Below are positions 26,044 to 35,280 of a stretch of 64,000 bases of DNA, piece after piece (the stretch's first letter is position 1; every line of letters begins with the position of its first letter). The position numbers and the translations under genes were made by a program. A model generated the notes under the pieces. It did no database searches and had not been told where the DNA came from. It saw only the letters and a list, made by a program, of their open reading frames with translations. Source of the DNA: Jiella pacifica (lineage in GTDB: Bacteria; Pseudomonadota; Alphaproteobacteria; Rhizobiales; Rhizobiaceae); assembly GCF_010500815.1 (NCBI RefSeq), contig NZ_JAAAMG010000024.1:17070-81069 (forward strand), read 5' to 3'.

Positions 26044-27738
26044 ATGTTTTCGAGACGGGAATTCCTCGCGGCGAGCGTCGCCCTCGCATCGATCACTAGT
26101 TCCGGTCTCGCTGGCCGCTGGTCGCGGGCCGCTGCCCAGCAGCGATTGAGCGAGGACGACCTCATCGGCGCGCCGGCCTTCGGCAATCTGACGCTGCTCC
26201 ACGTCACCGATATCCATGCCCAGCTGAAGCCGGTCTATTTCCGCGAACCGGCGGTCAATATCGGCGTCGGCCAAGCGGCCGGCCTGCCGCCTCACGTCAC
26301 CGGCGCCGACTTCCTGAAGCTCTACCGGATCGAGCCCGGCTCGCCCGAAGCCTATGCGCTCACCGCCGAGGACTTCGCCGCGCTCGCCGAGCGCTATGGA
26401 AAAATGGGCGGGCTCGACCGTGTCGCCACCATCGTCAGGCGAACCCGGGCTGAGCGCGGCGACGACAACGTCCTCCTTCTCGACGGCGGCGACACCTGGC
26501 AGGGCAGCTTCACGGCGAATGCGACGAAGGGCGCCGACATGATCGCCTGCATGAACCTCTTGAAGCCGGACGCCATGACCGGCCATTGGGAGTTCACCTA
26601 CGGCGCCGACCGGGTGAACGAAGCCAAGGATGCGCTGGCGTTTCCCTTCCTCGGCTCCAACGTCTTCGACGCCGAGTGGAACGAGCCGGCCTTCGAGGCC
26701 TGGAAGATGTTCGAGCGCGGCGGCTCCAAGGTCGCGGTGATCGGCCAGGCCTTCCCCTATACACCCATCGCCAATCCGCGCTGGCTGATCCCCGGCTGGT
26801 CCTTCGGCATCCGTGAGGAGGAAGTGGCCAAGCATGTCGAGGAGGCGAAGGCGGAGGGCGCCGACGTCGTCATCCTCCTTTCCCACAACGGCTTCGACGT
26901 CGACCGGGCGATGGCCTCGCGGGTGCCCGGCATCGACGTGATCCTGACCGGCCACACCCACGACGCGCTTCCCGAGCCGGTGAAGGTCGGCAAGACGGTG
27001 CTGATCGCCTCGGGTTCGAACGGCAAGTTCGTCAGCCGGCTCGATCTCGACATCGGCAAGGGCGAGTTGAAGGATCTGCGCTACCGGCTGATTCCGGTGT
27101 TTTCGGACGTGATCACGCCCGACGGCGAGATGGCCGCCAAGATCGACGAGGTCCGTGCACCATACGCCGAGCAACTCGGGACGGTGCTCGGAAGGACCGA
27201 GGGGCTGCTCTACAGGCGCGGCAATTTCAACGGCACCTGGGACGATCTGATCTGCGATGCGCTTCTTTCCGAGCGCGACGCCGAGATTGCCCTCTCGCCG
27301 GGTTTTCGGTGGGGCACCTCTCTGCCGGCCGGAAACGACATAACGGTGGAGGATCTCCACAATGCCTGCGCCATGACCTATCCGGCCGCCTATCGCACCA
27401 AAATGTCCGGCGACATGCTGAAGACGATCCTGGAAGACGTCGCGGACAATCTCTTCAACGCCGATCCCTACTACCAACAAGGCGGCGACATGGTGCGCGT
27501 CGGCGGCATGGGCTTTGCCATCGACCCGACCAGGGCGATCGGCTCGCGCATTTCCGACATGGTCGTCCTGAAGACCGAGACCCCCATCGAGGCGGCGCGC
27601 GACTACGTCGTCGCCGGCTGGGCCTCGGTGAACGAGGGCACCGAGGGCCCGCCGATCTGGGACGTGGTGAGCGACCATCTGAAAGCGAACCCAGTCTACA
27701 CGCCAACTGAGAACCGCAGCGTCAAGCTGAAGCCGTGA
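26044..27738 (+). CDS. soxB: thiosulfohydrolase SoxB
   Basis: A 564-residue di-manganese hydrolase that releases sulfate from the SoxY adduct. A Tat-like signal (SRREFLAASVALA) leads into the 5'-nucleotidase-type fold. Metal motifs: TDIHAQ, GGDTWQG, GHWEFTYG (SoxB carries this in place of GNHE), LSHNGFDVD and GHTHD. The C-terminal domain holds NGTWDDLICDA and the substrate-binding segment. Start ATG 26044 is fixed by the signal. Confidence 0.95.
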   Translation: MFSRREFLAASVALASITSSGLAGRWSRAAAQQRLSEDDLIGAPAFGNLTLLHVTDIHAQLKPVYFREPAVNIGVGQAAGLPPHVTGADFLKLYRIEPGSPEAYALTAEDFAALAERYGKMGGLDRVATIVRRTRAERGDDNVLLLDGGDTWQGSFTANATKGADMIACMNLLKPDAMTGHWEFTYGADRVNEAKDALAFPFLGSNVFDAEWNEPAFEAWKMFERGGSKVAVIGQAFPYTPIANPRWLIPGWSFGIREEEVAKHVEEAKAEGADVVILLSHNGFDVDRAMASRVPGIDVILTGHTHDALPEPVKVGKTVLIASGSNGKFVSRLDLDIGKGELKDLRYRLIPVFSDVITPDGEMAAKIDEVRAPYAEQLGTVLGRTEGLLYRRGNFNGTWDDLICDALLSERDAEIALSPGFRWGTSLPAGNDITVEDLHNACAMTYPAAYRTKMSGDMLKTILEDVADNLFNADPYYQQGGDMVRVGGMGFAIDPTRAIGSRISDMVVLKTETPIEAARDYVVAGWASVNEGTEGPPIWDVVSDHLKANPVYTPTENRSVKLKP

Positions 27739-27795
27739 AGGCACGGGGCGGTCGGCGGCAGGAGCGTAGCATCGTATCGAAGAGGGTGATGATCC

Positions 27796-29082
27796 ATGGA
27801 CAGCAGATCGACGCCGGACCAAGCTGACGCCTCGCGCCGGGCCTTCCTGAAATCGACGCTGGCGCTCGGCGGCGCGGGGCTTGCGGTAGCCGCCGGAACG
27901 AGAACCGCGGCGGCCGAAGGTGATCCCAAGATCACCGAGCTTCAGGACTGGAACCGCTATCTCGGTCCCGGCGTCGATGCGGCGCCTTACGGTTTGCCCT
28001 CCGAGTTCGAGAAGGACGTCGTGCGCCGCGACGTTCCCTGGCTGACGGCGGATGCGACGAGCTCGGTCAATTTCACGCCGCTCCACGCCCTCGACGGCAT
28101 CATCACCCCGAACGGCCTGTGTTTCGAGCGCCATCACGGCGGCGTTGCGGAGATCCCGCCGCAGGACCACCGGCTGATGATCAACGGCCTCGTCGACAGG
28201 CCGATGGTCTTCACCATGGAGGACCTTTACCGCTTTCCGCGGGAAAACCGCGTCTACTTTCTCGAATGCGCCGCCAACACCGGCATGGAGTGGCGCGGGG
28301 CGCAGCTCAATGGCTGCCAGTATACCCACGGCATGGTCCACTGCGTGATGTATACCGGGACGCCGCTGAGAAACCTCCTGAACGAGGCGGGGCTGAAATC
28401 CTCCGGCAAATGGCTGTTGGCTGAGGGGGCGGACGCTTCCGCCATGACCCGCTCGATCCCGATGGAAAAGGCCCTCGACGACTGCCTCGTCGCCTGGAAG
28501 ATGAACGGCGAGGCGCTGCGGTCTGAGCAGGGCTATCCGGTCCGCCTCGTCGTCCCCGGCTGGGAAGGCAACATGTGGGTGAAATGGCTGCGCCGGCTGG
28601 AAGTCGGCGACCAGCCGTGGGAGCAGCGCGAGGAGACGTCGAAATACACCGACCTCCTCGCCGACGGGAAGGCGCGCAAGTTCACCTTCCAGATGGAGGT
28701 CAAATCCGTCATCACTGCGCCGAGTCCGCAGGCGCCGGTCACTCACGGCAAGGGCCGCACGGTGATCACCGGCCTCGCCTGGTCCGGCAACGGCACGATC
28801 CGCCGCGTCGACGTCTCGCTCGACGGCGGCCGCAACTGGCACGCGGCGCGGATCGACCCGCAATCCTTCCCGAAGGCGGTGCACCGCTTCTACTATGATT
28901 TCGACTGGGACGGCTCGGAGCTTCTGCTGCAGTCGCGGGCAATGGACGAGAAGGGCTTCGTCCAGCCGACGAAGGAGGCCCTGCGGAAGGTGCGCGGCGC
29001 CAATTCGATCTACCACAACAACGGCATCCAGACCTGGCATCTCAAGACGGACGGAGCGCTCGAAAATGTCGAAGTTTCGTAA
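27796..29082 (+). CDS. soxC: sulfane dehydrogenase molybdenum subunit SoxC
   Basis: A 428-residue molybdenum-cofactor protein of the sulfite-oxidase family. Tat signal (SRRAFLKSTLALGGAG); molybdenum-ligand cysteine in FLECAANTG; dimerisation domain from about residue 310 (FQMEVKSVITAPSP). With SoxD it oxidises the SoxY-bound sulfane sulfur and yields six electrons; its presence means thiosulfate can be taken fully to sulfate without sulfur globules. Its last 17 bases overlap soxD. Confidence 0.95.
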   Translation: MDSRSTPDQADASRRAFLKSTLALGGAGLAVAAGTRTAAAEGDPKITELQDWNRYLGPGVDAAPYGLPSEFEKDVVRRDVPWLTADATSSVNFTPLHALDGIITPNGLCFERHHGGVAEIPPQDHRLMINGLVDRPMVFTMEDLYRFPRENRVYFLECAANTGMEWRGAQLNGCQYTHGMVHCVMYTGTPLRNLLNEAGLKSSGKWLLAEGADASAMTRSIPMEKALDDCLVAWKMNGEALRSEQGYPVRLVVPGWEGNMWVKWLRRLEVGDQPWEQREETSKYTDLLADGKARKFTFQMEVKSVITAPSPQAPVTHGKGRTVITGLAWSGNGTIRRVDVSLDGGRNWHAARIDPQSFPKAVHRFYYDFDWDGSELLLQSRAMDEKGFVQPTKEALRKVRGANSIYHNNGIQTWHLKTDGALENVEVS

Positions 29083-29818
29083 GCTCGCCTTCCTGGCCGG
29101 CCTCTTCGGGGCGACGCTGGCCGCCCATGCGCAAGATACGGCGAAGAAAGCCGAGGCAGCCGAAGGCCCCGTGACCGACGCGGCCCTGTCCACCGATGCG
29201 CGCGCCGGCAGCCGTCTCGGCCTCGGCCGAGTGGCGACGCCGGACGAGGTCGCCGCCTGGGACATCGACGTTCGGCCCGACGGCAAGGGCCTGCCCGTCG
29301 GCAAGGGCACCGTGTCGGACGGCGAGACCATCTTCGCCGAACAGTGCGCCTCCTGCCACGGCGACTTCGGCGAGGGCCGCGACCGCTGGCCGCAACTCGC
29401 CGGCGGTTTCGACACCTTGACCCGCGACCGCCCGGTGAAGACCGTCGGCTCCTATTGGCCGTATCTCTCGACGGTGTACGACTACGTCCATCGGGCGATG
29501 CCCTTTGGCAATGCCCGCTCGCTGTCGAACGACGACGTCTACGCGCTGACGGCCTACGTGCTTTATCTCAACGACATCGAGACCGACGAGGACTTCGAGC
29601 TTTCCAATGAGAACTTTACTGCGGTGACCATGCCGAATGCCGGCACGTTCGTCCCCGACGACCGGGCGGAGGAACAGCACTACAAGGACGACGCGGATCC
29701 CTGCATGACCGACTGCAAGCCGGGGCCGGTCAAGATCACCATGCATGCGCAGGTGCTGGACGTGACGCCGGAAGGCGGTGGCGACGAGAGCGGCCCGGCC
29801 GGCGGCAGCGTCGACTGA
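29066..29818 (+). CDS. soxD: sulfane dehydrogenase cytochrome subunit SoxD
   Basis: A 250-residue periplasmic cytochrome with a signal peptide (MSKFRKLAFLAGLFGATLAAHA) and one heme motif, CASCHGD. The diheme SoxD of Paracoccus is about 380 residues, so this is the short monoheme form; a C-terminal pair of cysteines (DPCMTDCKPG) does not make CXXCH. It hands electrons from SoxC to the respiratory chain. ATG 29066 lies inside the end of soxC. Confidence 0.9.
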   Translation: MSKFRKLAFLAGLFGATLAAHAQDTAKKAEAAEGPVTDAALSTDARAGSRLGLGRVATPDEVAAWDIDVRPDGKGLPVGKGTVSDGETIFAEQCASCHGDFGEGRDRWPQLAGGFDTLTRDRPVKTVGSYWPYLSTVYDYVHRAMPFGNARSLSNDDVYALTAYVLYLNDIETDEDFELSNENFTAVTMPNAGTFVPDDRAEEQHYKDDADPCMTDCKPGPVKITMHAQVLDVTPEGGGDESGPAGGSVD

Positions 29819-29984
29819 GCCTTCGGCCGGCGGAGGCGGCAGGTTTGCCGGGCGCGGGTTGGGGCTGCCCGAGACTCGGGAGGATGAAATGGGCATGAAC
29901 ATTGGAGCGGTTGCAGGCTTTGCTTGTCGACGCGCGCCGCCGCCGCCGAGGCTTGTTCCGAACCGGGCGGGGAATCTTCAGGCG

Positions 29985-30491
29985 ATGACCACCCGTGCTT
30001 CGCGTTGGCGTGTTTTCCGCGTCCTTCTGGTCGGCGCGGCGATGGCCGTTGTCGCCGGGTTTGCCGGCCCCGCCCATGCGCAGGCGAGCGGCGGGTCAAG
30101 CGGCGAGGAGGATCTCAGCTTCGTCGACCACAAGCTCGCCCTGCAGGTTTCTGACCGCGACGAGACGGCGATGCGCTCAGCGCTCGACATCGCCGCCAAC
30201 GTCTCCCGCGACTATTCGGAGAAGGCCGAGGGCGTCGCCATCGAGATCGTCGTTTACGGGCCCGCCATGGACATGCTGCGGCCCGACCGGTCGCCGGTGC
30301 TGGAGCGTCTCGAAGCCTTCAGCCAGAGCATGCCCAACGTGCGCTTTGCCGCATGCGGCAATACCCTCGACACGCTGGAGAAAAATGAGGGCAAACGCCC
30401 CGACATCGTTCCCTATGCGCGCGTGGTTCAGGCCGGGGTCTCGGAGCTCATTCGGCTGCACGAGGCCGGCTATGCCATCGTAAAACCTTGA
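29985..30491 (+). CDS. exported DsrE-family protein
   Basis: A 168-residue protein with a signal peptide (hydrophobic core VLLVGAAMAVVAGFAGPAHA) and a DsrE/DsrF-like fold (KLALQVSDRDETAMRSALDIAANV... YGPAMDMLRPDRS... VRFAACGNTL). DsrE-like proteins move sulfane sulfur; C at FAACGNTL is the candidate carrier. Such genes often close sox operons. An in-frame ATG at 29889 with GGGAGG just upstream would add 32 residues before the signal; 29985 gives a normal signal peptide and is preferred. Confidence 0.75.
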   Translation: MTTRASRWRVFRVLLVGAAMAVVAGFAGPAHAQASGGSSGEEDLSFVDHKLALQVSDRDETAMRSALDIAANVSRDYSEKAEGVAIEIVVYGPAMDMLRPDRSPVLERLEAFSQSMPNVRFAACGNTLDTLEKNEGKRPDIVPYARVVQAGVSELIRLHEAGYAIVKP

Positions 30492-30533
30492 GGCGGGCCG
30501 GAGGATCGCGGCCCTTGGATCCGGCGGATGAGA

Positions 30534-30981
30534 TCAGCCGTTCTTCGCTAGCGCGTCCCTGATCGCCTGCTGGAAGTCCTGCACCGTCAGGACGCCCGGG
30601 AAGGCGACGGTCCCCACGAGATAGGCCGGCGTTCCGGGAAAGCCGAAAGCCTCGGCCTGGGCCGAATTCCGCGCGACGAGCGCGTCGATGGGTTTCCTGT
30701 CGCGCCGATAGGCCCGCTGCAGCGCCTCGACGTCGAAGCGGGAGGCCTTCAGATGGGGCTCGATCATCGGGTCAGTCAGCCGGCCGTCGGCGCGCATCAG
30801 CGCGTCGAGCGCCTGTGGACGAAATTTGCCGGCGGCGAGCGTCAGCCGGGTGGCCCTTTCGGACGGCGGGCCCCTCCTTCGACATCGGATCGGTCACGGC
30901 AAGAGCGGGGCCGGCGACCAGCGCCGCGCCGCTGGCGAGCATCGTTGCGAGAATGGTCCGGCGATCGAGTTTCGACGTCAT
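30534..30981 (-). pseudogene. decayed DsbA-like thiol oxidoreductase
   Basis: Two pieces of one gene lie in different frames. From the start at 30981 a signal-like segment (TSKLDRRTILATMLASGAALVAGPALA) is followed within about 20 residues by an apparent frameshift and deletion near 30850-30870. The second frame then reads ATRLTLAAGKF and runs to 30534 with the C-terminal DsbA pattern (AFGFPGTPAYLVG, ending AIRDALAKNG). The whole central region, including the CXXC active site, is missing. A sequencing error could explain the frameshift but not the lost segment. It lies between the sox operon and the convergently oriented sulfur-transport genes. Confidence 0.75.
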
Positions 30982-31140
30982 GACGTCCGGCCCCCGTGGC
31001 TGGTTCTTGCTGAGAACTCGTCCATGCCGGCCGGGACATCGGTGCCGGCGAGGAGTTGGTGGTCGCGAGTGCCGATCGGCCCCTTCGCTTCGGCTCCTGA
31101 CGCATCGCGGCGGGACGCTCCGGTCGAGGGCAGCGCCGCT

Positions 31141-31566
31141 TCAGGCGACGGCGGTCCTGCGCTCCTTCAGGATGGTGGCGAGTGCCATGCCGATCAGCAT
31201 CGCCGGCAGGAAGACCAGGGTGCCTGGGGCAGCGAGCGGCAGGGCCGTCCAGGCCGGCCCGGGGCAGAACCCGCCGATGCCCCAGCCGATGCCGAAGGTC
31301 GCCGCGCCGAGGACGAGGTCGCCGTCGATGTCGCGCCGGCCCGGGATCTGGAAGTCGGCCAGAAGCAGCGGGCGCTCGCGCCGCCAGACCAAGCGGTAGC
31401 CGAGGAAGGTGGTGATCGCCGCACCGCCCATGACGAAGGCGAGGCTGGGGTCGAAGGTGCCGAAGACGTCGAGGAAGTTCAGCACCTTGGCGGGGTCTGA
31501 CATGCCGGCGAGGATGAGCCCGACGCCGAAGAGGAGGCCGGAAAGGAAGCCGAGAACGATGCGCAT
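31141..31566 (-). CDS. YeeE/YedE-family half transporter, PmpB-like
   Basis: A 141-residue membrane protein with four hydrophobic segments and the motif GGFCPGPAWT, the cysteine motif of the second half of a split YeeE transporter. Together with the adjacent gene it makes the usual PmpAB pair. The starting region GFLSGLLFGVGLILAGMSDPAKVLNFLD is highly characteristic. The start codon at 31566 is five bases after the stop of the upstream partner. Confidence 0.88.
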   Translation of the reverse strand: MRIVLGFLSGLLFGVGLILAGMSDPAKVLNFLDVFGTFDPSLAFVMGGAAITTFLGYRLVWRRERPLLLADFQIPGRRDIDGDLVLGAATFGIGWGIGGFCPGPAWTALPLAAPGTLVFLPAMLIGMALATILKERRTAVA

Positions 31567-31571
31567 GGGTC

Positions 31572-32006
31572 TCACACGATGTGACGCAGGACGAGGACGG
31601 TGACGAAGGCGGTCGCCATGAAGGTGAGGACGGCGACGAGCGAGCGCGGCGACAGCCGGGCGAGACCACAGACGCCGTGACCCGACGTGCAGCCTGAGCC
31701 CATGACGGTGCCGAAGCCGACGAGGAGGCCGGCAATGGCCATGGCGAGGAGATCGGTCGGAACCGTCTGCCGGACCGGCGTTCCGGTGGCCGCCAGGACG
31801 AGGAGCGGCGCGGCGATCAGCCCGGCGACGAAGGCGAGGCGCCAGTCCCAGTCGTCTCGCCGCAACGGCAGCGCCCCGGTGGTGATGCCGGAAATCCCGG
31901 CGATGCGGCCGAAGACGGCCATGACGAGGACCGCGGAAAGCCCGATGAGAAAGCCGCCAAGGGTGGAGGCGAGGGGCGTGAAGGGGGTGACGGTATCGAG
32001 GGGCAT
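31572..32006 (-). CDS. YeeE/YedE-family half transporter, PmpA-like
   Basis: A 144-residue membrane protein with four hydrophobic segments and the motif GSGCTSGHGVCGLARLS, whose cysteines mark the first half of a split YeeE system. Co-transcribed with the PmpB-like gene and, upstream, a TauE/SafE permease. Such pairs occur beside BigR, SQR and persulfide dioxygenase genes and are thought to move sulfur compounds. Confidence 0.88.
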   Translation of the reverse strand: MPLDTVTPFTPLASTLGGFLIGLSAVLVMAVFGRIAGISGITTGALPLRRDDWDWRLAFVAGLIAAPLLVLAATGTPVRQTVPTDLLAMAIAGLLVGFGTVMGSGCTSGHGVCGLARLSPRSLVAVLTFMATAFVTVLVLRHIV

Positions 32007-32039
32007 GTCGGACTTCCCGGTGGTGATGCGGAGCGCCTG

Positions 32040-32825
32040 TCAGACGAAGGCTGCGGCACTCTTGTAGAGCATATAGACGGCGACGGCGAAGATCAGGCCG
32101 GCGAAGGCGACGTTGAGCGCGCCCCTCTTGGCCGAGAGCCAGCGGGCGACGAGCGTGCCGAAGAGCCCGCCAACGATGCCGCCGGCGACGAAGACGAGAG
32201 CCAGCGGCCAGTCGACGAGGCCGGAAAAGGCGTAGTTCAGCGCCGTCGTCAGGCCGAAGGCGGCGACGGCGACCAGCGACGAGCCAATGGCGTTGATCAT
32301 CGGCATGCCCGTCGAGGCGACGAGGCCGGGCACGATGAGGAAGCCGCCGCCGATGCCGAAGAAGCCGGAGAAGATGCCCGTCAGGCCGCCGAAGCCGACC
32401 ACCTTCGGGGCGTTCTCGCGGTTGCATTCTGCTCCGGCGTTGCCGCTCTGCCCGCGATTGCGGAACATCAGGATGCCGACGACGATCATCAGAAGCGCGA
32501 AGAGGAACAGGAGCTTCTGCCCGTCGATCGCCTTGCCGAGGGTCGAGCCGAGAAGCGCGCCGAGAATTCCCGCGACGCTGTAGACCGCCGCGCAGCGCCA
32601 TTTGACGTTGCCAAGCTTGGCGTGGCTGACGAGATTCGTACCGGCATTGGCTGCCACCGCGAAGGCGCTGGTGCCGATCGCCATGTGGGCGTTCGGCACA
32701 CCGACGAGATAGACCATCAGCGGCACGGCGAGGATCGAGCCGCCGCCGCCGAACAGGCCGAGCGTCAGCCCGACCAGCGAGCCGGAAAAGGCGCCGAGAA
32801 GATATTGCAGCGGCTCGAGGGTCAT
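32040..32825 (-). CDS. TauE/SafE-family sulfur-anion permease
   Basis: A 261-residue protein with about eight membrane helices in two repeats, each opening with the family pattern (GLTLGLFGGGGSILAVPLMVYL and FSGFFGIGGGFLIVPGLV). Likely exports sulfite, sulfate or a related anion made by persulfide oxidation. ATG 32825 is chosen over 32837 because the family begins just before the first helix. The gene leads the PmpAB-like pair. Confidence 0.85.
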   Translation of the reverse strand: MTLEPLQYLLGAFSGSLVGLTLGLFGGGGSILAVPLMVYLVGVPNAHMAIGTSAFAVAANAGTNLVSHAKLGNVKWRCAAVYSVAGILGALLGSTLGKAIDGQKLLFLFALLMIVVGILMFRNRGQSGNAGAECNRENAPKVVGFGGLTGIFSGFFGIGGGFLIVPGLVASTGMPMINAIGSSLVAVAAFGLTTALNYAFSGLVDWPLALVFVAGGIVGGLFGTLVARWLSAKRGALNVAFAGLIFAVAVYMLYKSAAAFV

Positions 32826-32927
32826 CGTCGGGTCCACTCGAGGCGAGCCTCGAGGCGTTGAGGTTGAAGTTCGAGGGACGGGCGTACGACGCCGCCCGCC
32901 AGCCGGCCGATCCGGCTGACCGCCTGA

Positions 32928-34613
32928 TCAAGCGGCCGGCGACGTTTCGTGTTCGGGTTTCGCCATCGGCTCGCGGCCCTTCAGCATTGCCTGCCAGTAG
33001 ACCGGCGGCAGGATCTTCTCCTTGAGCAGCCAGGCCGTCCGCGACGGCTTCAGATCGTCGATGAACCATTTCGGAAAGCTCGGCACGCGCCTGCCGCCAT
33101 AGGCGAACTCCGCCAGCACCACCTTGCCGCGTTCCACGGTGAGCGGGCAGGAGCCGTAGCCGTCATAGATCGCCGGGCGCGGCTCATCGATCAGGCCGAG
33201 ATCGCGCAGGACGTTCTCGGCGACGACCGGTGCCTGCTTGCGGGCGGCGGCCGCCGTCTTGGCATTGGGCGCACCGATGACGTCGCCGAGGCCGTAGACG
33301 TCGTGGTGGCGCACATGCCGGAGCGTCCACTGGTCGACCTCGAGCCAGCCGGCCTCGTTGGCCAGCGGCGAGACGCGCACGAAGTCGGGGGCGGTCTGCG
33401 GCGGCACGACATGGATCATGTCGAAGCGGCGCTCGACGATCTCCTTGTTGCCCTCGGCGTCGGTGGTCTCGAACCAGGCGGTCTTCGCCGACCCGTCGAT
33501 CTTCTTGAGGTCGTGGCCGAAGGAGAGATCGATGCCGTAGCGTTTCACATAGTCCATCAGCGCCGGGACGTAGTCCTTGACGCCGAACAGCACGCCGCCG
33601 GCATTCAGGAACTCGACCTTGGTATTCTTGAGCGTGCCGCGGCGCTCCCACTCGAAACAGGAGAGATACATCGCCTTTTGCGGTGCGCCGGCGCATTTGA
33701 TCGGCATCGGCGGCTGGGTGAACAGCGCCGTGCCGCCGGACAGCGACTTCACCAGTTCCCAGGTGTAGGGCGCCAGATCGTAGCGGTAGTTCGAGGTGAC
33801 GCCGTTGCGCCCGAGCGTCTGTTCCAGGCCTTCGACGCCGTGCCAGTTCAGCTTCAGTCCCGGGGCGACGATCAGCTTCTTGTACTTCACCACCCGGCAG
33901 CCTTCGAGGATCACCGCATGGGCGTCGGGCTCGAAGGCGGCGACGGCGGCGCGGATCCACTTGACGCCCTCGGGGATCAGCGAGGCCATGTCCCTGCGCG
34001 TCTCCTGCGGCCTGAAGACGCCGCCGCCGACCAGCGTCCAGCCGGGCTGGTAGTAGTGGATGTCGGCCGGGTCGATGATGGCGATGTCGAGGTTGCGGTA
34101 ACGGGCGAGCAGGCTCGCGGCGGCCGCGATGCCGCCGGCGCCGGCCCCGACGATGACGATGTCGTGGCTGATCTCGGCCGGATCGGTTGGCACGTTGCCG
34201 CCGTTTGCGATGCGCCGGGTGACGCCGGACATGTCGTAGCCGGCGGCCTTGGCCCGAGCTAGGATGTCGGGGAGGGGGCGCTGCCCGGCTTGGCTCAAGG
34301 CCCAAAGCGTCGTCGAGCGCGTGCCCGAGCGGCAGAAGGCGACAACCGGCTTCGGCAGTTCCTCCATGGCGGCGGCGAACTTCGCAGCGTCGGCGTCCGA
34401 CACCTTGCCGGTCTCGACGGGCAGGTAGCGGGCCTCGATGCCGGCATCCCGGGCCGCCCGCTCGATCTCCGCGAAGGTCGGTTGGTCGGCGCCCTCGCCA
34501 TCCGGCCGATTGACGATGATCGATCGGAAGCCGGCAGCCTTGAGGGCCGCGATTTCCTCGGGTCTCACCTGGTCGCGGACGGCGAGCTGGTCGGTGAGTC
34601 TTTTCGGATCCAT
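32928..34613 (-). CDS. DUF442 sulfurtransferase fused to type II sulfide:quinone reductase
   Basis: A 561-residue fusion. Residues 1-115 are a TIGR01244/DUF442 (Blh N-terminal, phosphatase-like) domain with active cysteine C94 in AFCRSGTRS. Residues 150-545 are an FAD-dependent reductase: GAGAGG dinucleotide motif (156-161), and the two redox cysteines of type II SQR, C307 in PIKCAGAPQ and C489 in GYGSCPL, as in mitochondrial SQOR. It should oxidise sulfide at the membrane, pass electrons to quinone and hand the persulfide to the fused domain. In Agrobacterium and Xylella the DUF442 domain is instead fused to the dioxygenase Blh, so the partner has changed here. Confidence 0.88.
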   Translation of the reverse strand: MDPKRLTDQLAVRDQVRPEEIAALKAAGFRSIIVNRPDGEGADQPTFAEIERAARDAGIEARYLPVETGKVSDADAAKFAAAMEELPKPVVAFCRSGTRSTTLWALSQAGQRPLPDILARAKAAGYDMSGVTRRIANGGNVPTDPAEISHDIVIVGAGAGGIAAAASLLARYRNLDIAIIDPADIHYYQPGWTLVGGGVFRPQETRRDMASLIPEGVKWIRAAVAAFEPDAHAVILEGCRVVKYKKLIVAPGLKLNWHGVEGLEQTLGRNGVTSNYRYDLAPYTWELVKSLSGGTALFTQPPMPIKCAGAPQKAMYLSCFEWERRGTLKNTKVEFLNAGGVLFGVKDYVPALMDYVKRYGIDLSFGHDLKKIDGSAKTAWFETTDAEGNKEIVERRFDMIHVVPPQTAPDFVRVSPLANEAGWLEVDQWTLRHVRHHDVYGLGDVIGAPNAKTAAAARKQAPVVAENVLRDLGLIDEPRPAIYDGYGSCPLTVERGKVVLAEFAYGGRRVPSFPKWFIDDLKPSRTAWLLKEKILPPVYWQAMLKGREPMAKPEHETSPAA

Positions 34614-34788
34614 GTCGATATCCTCCCTGTTCTGGAAATGCTGCCCGGTCGTTCCGGGAGATTGCCGCTCCGCATCGCGCGCCGGATCGGTCGCCCGCGC
34701 AGAGCCGCTGTCGCGCCGGACGATCGAGGCGCCATGTCACCATGGGGCCGGGCGAGGGACCGCGCCGTGACGGGCCGGGCGGCGGACG

Positions 34789-35280
34789 TCAGCGAGAGTC
34801 GCGGTCGGCCGCCGGGCTTCCGTTCGGTGCGGTCGGGGGTGTTCGAGAGGCGTCGTTGTCGGCAGCCAGGAGGCCGACCCTGGCGAAGACGGCGGCGCCG
34901 AGAAACGGGCCGAGGGCGACGGGCCGCGGCGGTGCCGCGGTCTTGGCCTGCGGAGCCCGATCGGGGCAGAACAGCGCGTGCAGCGTCGCGACCAGCCGTT
35001 CGGCCTTCGTGTCGGCAAGGCGGTAGACGACGTTCTTCGCCTTGCGCCGCGCCTCGATGATGCCGGCATTGCGCAGTTCTCCGAGCTGCTGGGACAGCGA
35101 AGGCTGGCGCAGGCCGAGTTCCTCTTCCATCTCGGCCACCGACATCTCGCCTTCGACGAGCCGGCAGACGATCTGCAGCCGCATCGGATGGCCGAGCCGC
35201 TTCAGGAGCGCGACCGCTTCGTCGATCATCTCCGGCCGGACGAGCGCCGCAGCGCCGGGACGTTCGGGAGAGCCGCTCAT
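34789..35280 (-). CDS. bigR: ArsR-family persulfide sensor BigR
   Basis: A 163-residue repressor with a winged helix (RQPSLSQQLGELRNAGIIEARRKAKNVVYRL). Cysteines C39 (LQIVCRL) and C105 (ALFCPD) are 66 residues apart, the SqrR/BigR sensing pair. The last 50 residues are a Pro/Ala-rich tail not seen in most BigR proteins. Its ATG overlaps the stop of the persulfide dioxygenase gene (ATGA), so sensor and enzyme are co-expressed. Confidence 0.88.
   Translation of the reverse strand: MSGSPERPGAAALVRPEMIDEAVALLKRLGHPMRLQIVCRLVEGEMSVAEMEEELGLRQPSLSQQLGELRNAGIIEARRKAKNVVYRLADTKAERLVATLHALFCPDRAPQAKTAAPPRPVALGPFLGAAVFARVGLLAADNDASRTPPTAPNGSPAADRDSR

Noticed and set aside
26026..29415. 1129-codon minus-strand frame opposite soxB and soxC
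   Set aside because: Antisense to soxB and soxC, both of which keep all catalytic motifs.
31141..33069. 642-codon minus-strand frame covering the PmpA-like and TauE genes
   Set aside because: Only its last part (31141-31566) is real, the PmpB-like protein; the rest is out of frame with the true genes.
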